Source: Rebecca billardiae RCC1528
Lineage: Eukaryota; Haptophyta
Direction of reading: 5' to 3'
Assembly: GCA_965240325.2 (NCBI GenBank)
Contig: OZ251240.1
Coordinates: 1,426,001 to 1,490,000 of the forward strand
DNA: 64,000 bases
A program made the position numbers and the translations under genes. Below, in pieces: positions 56,701-64,000 of this stretch. Below the pieces are notes generated by a model that did not search any database, was not told where the DNA came from, and saw only the letters and a list, made by a program, of their open reading frames with translations. How positions within the stretch are numbered: the first letter of the stretch is position 1; every line of letters starts with the position of its first letter.

Positions 56701-59337
56701 CCAGGACTTTGTCTCCGAGCAGATTGGCCAGCGCTTCATCGAGCCGCCGCCGTTCGACCTGGCCGCGTCCTACAAGGAGTCGACGTACCTCGTGCCGCTC
56801 GTGTTCGTGCTCTCGGCGGGCGCGGACCCGATGGAGCACGTCGTCGAGTTCGCGGCGGAGATGAAGATGTCCAAGAAGTTCGCCGCCATCTCGCTCGGCC
56901 AGGGGCAGGGGCCCATCGCCGAGAAGATGATGCTGCAGTCGATGGAGCGCGGCGCGTGGGTGATGCTGCAGAACTGCCACCTCGCCATCTCGTGGATGCA
57001 CCGGCTCGAGGCCATCGTCGAGCAGTACGACGTGGACACGATGCACAAGGACTACCGGCTCTGGCTCACCTCGATGCCCTCGCGCCACTTCCCCGTCTCC
57101 ATCCTGCAGAACTCCGCCAAGATGACCAACGAGCCGCCGACCGGCGTCAAGATGAACCTGATGGGCTCCTACATGCCGATGACGGACGAGTACCTGAGCA
57201 AGTCGAGCAAGCCGACCGAGTTCAAGAAGCTGCTCTTCGGGCTGTGCTTCTTCCACGCGCTCGTGCAGGACCGGCGCAAGTTCGGCCCGATCGGCTTCAA
57301 CATCCGGTACGAGTTCACCACCTCCGACCTCAAGTGCTCCATGCTGCAGCTCGAGGCCTTCCTCGAGAAGTACGAGCACGTGCCGTACCGCGTGCTCGAG
57401 CACCTCACCGGCCACATCAACTACGGCGGCCGCATCACCGACGACTGGGACCGCCGGCTGGTGATGACGATGCTCGCGACGTTCATGGACGAGCGGATCC
57501 TGGACGACGCGTACGAGCTCGCGCCGGGCGAGCTCTACCGCTCGCCCCCCGTCGGCGCGCGCGCCGACTACCTCAAGCACATCTCGGCCATGCCGCACAA
57601 CCCGCACCCGTCCATGTTTGGGCTGCACGAGAACGCAGACATCGCGTGCGCGCAGGCGGAGACGAACGCGATGTGCGAGACGCTGCTCTCGCTGCAGGCG
57701 AAGGTGTCGGGCGGGAAGGGCAAGTCGAGGGACGAGATCCTCGCCGAGACGGCCAAGGGCATCCTCGACCGCGCCTTCAAGATGTTCGACATCGAGGCGG
57801 TGCGCGCGCTGCTGCTGCTGCTCGCCGCGCGAGCGCGAGCGCGAGCGCGCGCGCGCAAACATGCTCGCACGCGCGCGCGAGCGGTGCGGGAGAGCCGGGA
57901 GGGAGGGAGGGAGGGAGCGGCGGGGCGGGCGGGCGGGGCGCGCGGCGTGCGGAACGGGCGAGGGCGGGGCGAGGGCCGGGCGCCGACCGAGGGCGAGCGC
58001 AGGCCCGCGCGAGCGCGCGAGCTCACTGCCCTCTCCACGCGGCCTTCTCGGCACGCGCCGCGCGCGCCCGCGGCTGCCGCGCGACACCCACCCGCGCACG
58101 CACAGGTGGTGGCTGCGTACCCGCTCGTGTACTCCGAGTCGATGAACACGGTGCTCACGCAGGAGTGCAAGCGCTTCAACGGGCTGATCAGCGTGCTCAA
58201 CCGCTCCCTGCAGGTCCGAGCCCCGCGCCCCCGCCCGCCCTCGCCGAGCGCGCCGCCGCCGACGGCCGTGCGCCGCCGCCGAGCGCCGCGCGGGCCGCGG
58301 CGGCGCGCTCACCCGTGCCCCGCGCCGCGCCGCCCCGCGCCGCGCCGCCCGCCCTCCACCCCGCGCACCGCGCGCAGGAGCTGATCAAGGCGCTCAAGGG
58401 CCTGGTCGTCATGTCCGAGGAGCTCGAGGCGATGGCGACCTCGCTGTTCAACAACCAGGTGCCTTCCCTCTGGGCGGACAAGGCGTACCCGTCGCTCAAG
58501 CCGCTGAGCGCGTGGGTGCCCGACCTGCAGCGGCGCATCACCTTCCTCAAGAGCTGGATCGCCGACGGCACGCCCGCCGCCTTCTGGATCTCGGGCTTCT
58601 TCTTCCCGCAGGTGCGCGCCGCGCGGCGCGCGCGCGCGAGCGACGCGGAGCGGCGCGCTGAGCTGAGCCGAGCCGAGCCGAGCCGCCACGCGCGCGCGGC
58701 CCCGACGCGCGCGCGCGCGCAGGCCTTCCTGACGGGCACGATGCAAAACTACGCGCGCAAGCACGTGATCTCGATCGACACGATCTCGTGGGCGTACGAG
58801 ATGGTCGAGGTCGAGCCGGACAAGATCAGCTCCAAGCCCGAGGACGGGTGCTACATCCACGGCCTCTTCCTCGAGGGCGCGCGCTGGAACGCAGACACGC
58901 ACGCGCTCGACGAGTCGCGGCCAAAGCTGCTCTTCGAGGAGTTCCCCGTGATCTGGCTCAAGCCGGAGGCGGACCGCGAAAAGCCGACCGAGGGTGCGGC
59001 GCGCGCGCGCCCGCGCGCGTCCGCGCGCGCGCCGTGCCGCGGCGCGCGCGAGCGGCCGAGAGGGCGTCGGCGCGCGCCGGGCGCTGACGCGGCGCGCGCG
59101 CGCGCGTGCGCCCGCCCCCTCGGCCACGCGTGTGCAGGCATCTACATCTGCCCCGTGTACAAGACGCTCACCAGGGCAGGCACGCTGTCGACCACGGGGC
59201 ACTCGACCAACTTCGTCCTCTACGTCGAGCTGCCCTCGCGCGAGCCGTGCTCGGGCATGTACTCGCAGTACGTGGAGACGTACTCGGCGCACTGGATAAA
59301 GCGCGCCGTCGCCCTCTTCTGCAGCCTGAACTACTGA
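45962..59337 (+). CDS. DNAH1: Axonemal dynein heavy chain, DNAH1-like (inner arm)
   Basis: Complete gene of 4,216 aa, close to animal DNAH1 length; motor of an inner dynein arm in the axoneme. Exons: 45962-57799, 58106-58213, 58378-58611, 58723-58993, 59138-59337. The N-terminal tail carries the DNAH1-type block QREVISALMRVRAECLK...RLEEFEQAQQQAL. Motor P-loops: AAA1 GPAGTGKT (~residue 1544), AAA2 GPTGGGKS (~1825), AAA3 GPTGTGKT (~2177), AAA4 GVGGSGRQS (~2526). The stalk coiled coil and microtubule-binding tip lie about 2,750-3,070 (VAQLQTQLAEMQPVLIKTAA). The C-terminal cap reads LSAWVPDLQRRITFLKSW, FWISGFFFPQ, CYIHGLFLEGARW, YICPVYKTLTRAGTLSTTGHSTNFVLYVEL and ends WIKRAVALFCSLNY, as in DNAH1. 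A Gly11-type run at ~47,707 is a local expansion in the tail. Introns 57800-58105, 58612-58722 and 58994-59137 are multiples of three without stops. Confidence 0.96.
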
Positions 59338-60020
<683 letters not shown>

Positions 60021-61549
60021 CTGTAGCAGTATAGCATAAATATAGCAGCAGATATCAGCTTATTGCTGATATATATAATATATCGGATGCTGATCTGCTG
60101 CTCTAATAGTACGTAGTCGATCCGAGTCTGTCACGCACTCTGAGTCTGTCAGCCGAGTCGTCCGTAGACGTAGTCACGGTAGTGTGAGTCTAGGAGTGTC
60201 GTCTGAAGAGGCGGCTCGGCTGCGCTGCTGCTGACGATGCCGAAGTTATGTCGCATCATGTCGATCATCTGCTCAGACAATATACGACATGCGCTGCCTG
60301 CTGTGCCTCCGCTGGATCAGATTGCAGCAGCGCGCTCATCATCGTCAGCGCAGCACCGAGCACGGTCCGCGACGAGTCGTCATGCGACAGCCGAGACTTC
60401 GTCCGCGCCACTCGATCGTCTGACGAGCCCTTCGAGTTAGTTATACGGCTTACGCGGCCACTGATGCCGGCCGACGGACAGACCCCGGCGGCGACGGTAC
60501 GACGCGGCCAGTCGGCCATCGAGTGATGCCTGCTGCGTCTGCACTATAATATGTGGCGTTATAACGGAGTTATATAACCGAGTGTGTCGGGAGGCTGGAA
60601 AGGCAACGCGCAGCTGGTGGACAAGGGCCGCCATCGTCTTCTAGGTCCTGCAGGTAGTTGCAGTCGATTTCCGGAGCTCATCGGCCACGGAGCTATCCTT
60701 TATCATCATCATGGCGGGCGCTGGTCCTTTCATATCGGCCAACCACACTACTGGCTCCTCTGTAGTTAAGTACCCGCTCCTCTCCACTATCCGGCGCTCG
60801 AGATCATATCCAAGGTCATCTTAAGTCGGCGTGGCAACTTACCAAAGTTCATATCATTATCAAGCAGCCCACCTAGCAGAGCTCGCTCGATCATCGGTTA
60901 CACGACCTTTCGGGCCGAGCTGCTCAGCTCACTCGGCACGGCCCCTGATGCTTCGGCCTGCGCATCTGCAAAGCCCGAGGTCCAGTAGTACGCGTAGTAA
61001 AATAGTTGTATATATATATATATATTATATATAGCAGGCTATCCAGGCTTAGAAATAGATAGACGAAGTCGATCGCCACTGATCGATCGTCGTCCGAGCA
61101 GCACGGCCTCATCGATGCCGACGAGTGCCAAGCCTACCTGCCTGACTCGACTGGGCTGACGTGTAAACTCGCCGCCTCAGCAGATTCATCAGTTATATAT
61201 AGACCAGGCCACTGCGCTACGCGGTCCGCCGCCGCGCCCGCCGACGTCGCAGCGATGCCTCGGAGCCGCGTCACCCGCTGCGGTGCCGCCGCCGGGGGGC
61301 AGGTGCCGCCGGTGTGCCGCCGTGGCGCCGCCGGCGCCACGGCGGGCGCGGGCTGGCAGCCACGCGAGTGCCGAGATCGCTGCCGCGACGCTGGCCTACT
61401 GGTGGCCCCCTCGGAGGGCGGGCCGTGACCGTACTGTCTGGGTGGGCTGCAAGCAGCGCCGCCGCAGAGCGCCTCGCGCCGTGCGCGCCGCGCGGCGCCG
61501 TCGCTCGCAGGCTCGGCGCTCCGGGCGCGTGCGCCGCCGCGCCTGCGGC
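60021..61549. other. Intergenic stretch between dynein and SNF2 genes
   Basis: No coding region recognised. It is moderately AT-richer with scattered short TA runs (for example 61,010-61,033). GC content rises steeply after 61,200 toward the 3' end of the SNF2-like gene. Stop-free frames antisense to the SNF2 tail are treated as composition artefacts. Confidence 0.5.
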
Positions 61550-64000
61550 TCACTGCGCCGCGGCGGGCCCGGCCGCGCCCATCGCCGCGCGGCGCGCGCG
61601 CAGCGTCGTGAGCAGCTCGCCCACACGCTGGTTGCTCAGCCTGGGCGCGCCCTCGAAGCGCGCGCCAAAGTGCGCCTTGATCGTCTTGAACGTCATCGCC
61701 GCGAGCGCGGCCGAGCCGGGCGGCGGCACGAAGCGCTCGAGCTCCTCGAGGTACTCGCCGTCCGTGGGCGCGGCGGCGGCGGTGGGCGCGCGCTGCGGCG
61801 GCGCGCCGCCCGCCGCCGCGGCGGCGGCGGGCGGCAGCGGCGCGGAGAAGGAGGCGGGGCGCGAGGCGAGGCCGGCGCGCGCAGGCGAGGCCGCGCCGGG
61901 CCGCTGGGACGCGGCGGGCTCTGGCACGCAGTCGTGCGCGTCCGACCCCACGCCCGCGCTGAAGCTCTCGCCCTTGCGGATGGCCGCGTCCGCGTCCGCG
62001 CCGCCGCCGCCGCCGCCGCCGCGGTCCGCGCGCTCGACGGCGGGCAGCGCCGCGGCCGCCGGCGCGCCGTCGGCGGCGGGCGCGTCCGCGTCCGCGCCCG
62101 CGTCCGCGGCGGCGGGCGGTGCGGGCTGCATCAGCCTCTCGCGCAGCAGGTCGGCGAGGATCGAGCCGCAGAGCGAGCCCTCGTCGTCCGCGTCCGCCTG
62201 CGCACCGCCGCCGCGCGTGCGGCCGCGACCGCGCGTGTGAGGCGCCCCTCGCCGCCGCTCCCGCGCTCGTCGGGCGGCGGCGCGGCCGCGCCGGCCGAGC
62301 GCGCGCGCGCGCGCGGCGCACGCACCCCTGCGCGCCCCGCAAGCACGCGGTCGTTGAGCTCGGCCTTGCGCGTCTGCAGGCTGAGAATCTTCTCATCCAC
62401 CGAGTCGGCCACCACCAGTCGGTACACGGTCACGGGGCGCGTCTGCCCGATGCGGTGCACGCGGTCCTGGGCCTGCGCGCGCACACACGCACACACGCAC
62501 ACACGCACACACGCACGCACACACGCACACACGCACGCACACACGCGCAACCGCGCGCCGAGGCGAAGGCGCCGACCGTCAGCCGGCGCCGAGCGCGCGC
62601 CGCCGGCCGCGCGCGCAGGCGCGCGGCTGCTTGCTTGCTTGCGCGCGCGCGCGCCTGCCGGTCGATAGCCGGGTTGAAGTCGACGTCGTGCAGGATCACC
62701 GTGTCCGCGGCCGTGAGATTGATACCGACGCCGCCCGCGCGCGTCGTGAGCAGGAAGGCAAAGATGGACTCGTCCGCCGAGAATTCGTCAATGAGCAGCT
62801 GGCGGTCGTCGACGTTGGTCGAGCCGTCGAAGCGCACGTGCCGCAGGTGGAGCCGCTGCTCGAGCAGCTCCTGCAGGATGTCGAGCACCGACGTCCACTG
62901 CGAGAAGATCACCACGCGGTGGCCTGCGTGTGCGCGCGTGCGCGTGTGCGTGTGTGCGTGTGTGTGCGTGCGCGCGTGCGCGTGCGAGTGCGCGTGGGTG
63001 CGCGTGAGTGCGCGCGTGTGCGTGTGCGTGTGCGTGTGTGTGTGTGTGCGCGTGTGTGTGCGTGTGTGTGTGCGTGTGTGCGTGTGTGCGCGTGAGTGCG
63101 CGCGTGTGCGTGTGCGTGTGCGCGCAGGAGGCCTACGGCGCAGCGGCGGCTCAGCGCCGCCCCCGCGGGGCGGCACGCGCGCGGGCCGGGCGCCGCCGGC
63201 GTCACCGCGCCATGCCCGGCGCGGCGCGCGCCGCGCGCGCCGCGCGGCGCAGCGCACCCTTGGCCTGGAGCTCCGGCAGCAACGCGCACAGCCGGCCGCA
63301 CTTGGCGGACCCCTCGAGCGCGTCGGGCGGCAGGCAGAGGTCGTGCAGCAGCCGGTGCTGCGCGCAGCACTGGTGCAGCACGTGGTCGTTGTACCCGCTC
63401 ACCTGCGCGCAGGAGGGGCGGGCGGGCGCGTGCGCGGCGCGGCGGGCGGCGCGCGTGAGCGGCGAGGCGGGCGGGCGCGTGGGCGGCGCGCGCTCCGGTG
63501 TGGCGGCGGTGCATCAGGGGGGCTCGGGCGGGCGCGGGCGCGCGCGCGCGCGGGCGCGCGTGGCGGCGCGGCACGCCGCGGCACGCCGAGCTCGCTCGCC
63601 CTCCCTCCATCCGACGCGCACACGCGCACGCGCACACACGCGCACACGCGCACACGCGCACACACGCACACACACACACACGCGCACACGCACACACTCA
63701 CACACGCGCACACGCGCACACACGCACACACGCACACGCACACACGCGCACACGCGCACAGGCACACAGCGCAGCGCCGCCCAACACCGCGCGCACACGC
63801 CCGCCCCCGCGCGCGCGCACCTCCTCGAGCACGCGCGCGCGCGTCGCCTCGTCGCCAAAGTGCCCCGAGCGCCACAGCACCTCCGCGATCCGCCCCACCT
63901 GCGCGGGCTCGTAGCGCGCTCGCACAAGCAGCGGGTGCTGCGCGGCCTTGCGCAGCTCGGTGAAGACGTGCTTGGCGAGGCGGCGGTCGGAGGCGAGGGC
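61550..64000 (-). CDS. SMARCAD1: SMARCAD1/Fun30-like SNF2 chromatin remodeler (C-terminal part; runs off right edge)
   Basis: Exons on the minus strand: 63821->64000, 63258-63402, 62655-62923, 62327-62472 (or ending at 62348), 61550-62197. The first visible exon reads [20 protein letters not shown], the block between the two helicase lobes. It is followed by [20 protein letters not shown] and the helicase C lobe [60 protein letters not shown] and [20 protein letters not shown] (motif VI intact). Lobe spacing and the LRKAAxHPLL signature fit SMARCAD1/Fun30/ETL1, ATP-dependent nucleosome remodelers. An Ala/Asp-rich linker and a helical tail ([17 protein letters not shown]) end the protein. The ATPase N lobe lies outside the window. 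The intron 62473-62654 appears to use a GC-AG splice pair. Confidence 0.9.
62928..63125. repeat. Intronic (GT/GC)n microsatellite in the SNF2-like gene
   Basis: Nearly 200 bases of alternating TGCG/TGTG fill most of intron 62924-63257. The neighbouring introns carry the same kind of tract in opposite phase (about 62,481-62,545 and 63,618-63,770, CACACGCAC on the plus strand). Confidence 0.95.

Noticed and set aside
49805-58312. A 2,835-codon stop-free frame antisense to the dynein gene
   Set aside because: It is explained by near-universal G/C third positions in the dynein codons, which leave few stops on the other strand. It contains only Arg/Leu/Glu/His-rich low complexity and no domain.
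62481-63770. His-Thr repeat proteins (HTHTHT) encoded near the right end
   Set aside because: They are translations of intronic CA/CG microsatellites of the SNF2-like gene.

Overview
This window is nuclear DNA from a GC-rich, flagellated unicellular eukaryote. Coding regions are strongly G/C-ended. Short GT-AG introns made almost wholly of G+C simple sequence interrupt conserved proteins. There is an axonemal dynein heavy chain. The style (very GC-rich introns, (TA)n and (CA)n microsatellites, a particular helicase-like family, a Copia retrotransposon) fits a haptophyte alga of the Emiliania/Chrysochromulina type; that assignment is inference.

Layout. 1-6,674: a J-domain/TPR co-chaperone (minus, running off the left edge) head to head with a large helicase-like protein (plus). 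6,675-13,300: accessory DNA with a 0.46 kb duplicated block, a (TA)n(TG)n tract, a 60-bp perfect palindrome and a broken DEDDh exonuclease-like gene. 13,327-22,717: housekeeping genes, namely a WDR33/Pfs2/FY-like pre-mRNA 3'-end factor (+), an acetyltransferase-LysM-chromodomain protein (-), a small one-pass membrane protein (-), eIF3f (+) and a multi-pass membrane protein (+). 22,718-34,600: a nest of mobile elements. It holds a 0.5 kb foldback element, then a DNA element bounded by inverted arrays of a ~31-bp repeat, into which a TA-flanked MITE and a 7.7 kb Copia retrotransposon (minus, nearly identical LTRs, TTGCC target duplication) have inserted. 35,145-44,845: an SH3-like-domain protein (-) head to head with a THEM6-like hot-dog thioesterase (+), a small dispersed retrocopy-like unit, an F-box/RCC1-repeat protein (-), an AT-richer island, and a four-exon vWA protein (-) head to head with a TLC-like membrane protein (+). 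45,962-59,337: a complete DNAH1-type axonemal dynein heavy chain (4,216 aa) whose four introns all lie in the last 1.5 kb. 59,338-61,549: repeats. 61,550-64,000: the C-terminal half of a SMARCAD1/Fun30-like SNF2 remodeler (minus, running off the right edge).

The genes do not form one pathway. They are ordinary nuclear genes (protein folding, RNA 3' processing, translation initiation, chromatin, flagellar motility), often arranged as closely spaced divergent pairs and separated by repeat-rich accessory stretches. Exon-intron models were deduced by hand from conserved protein continuity, splice dinucleotides and phase; no alignment or transcript was available.
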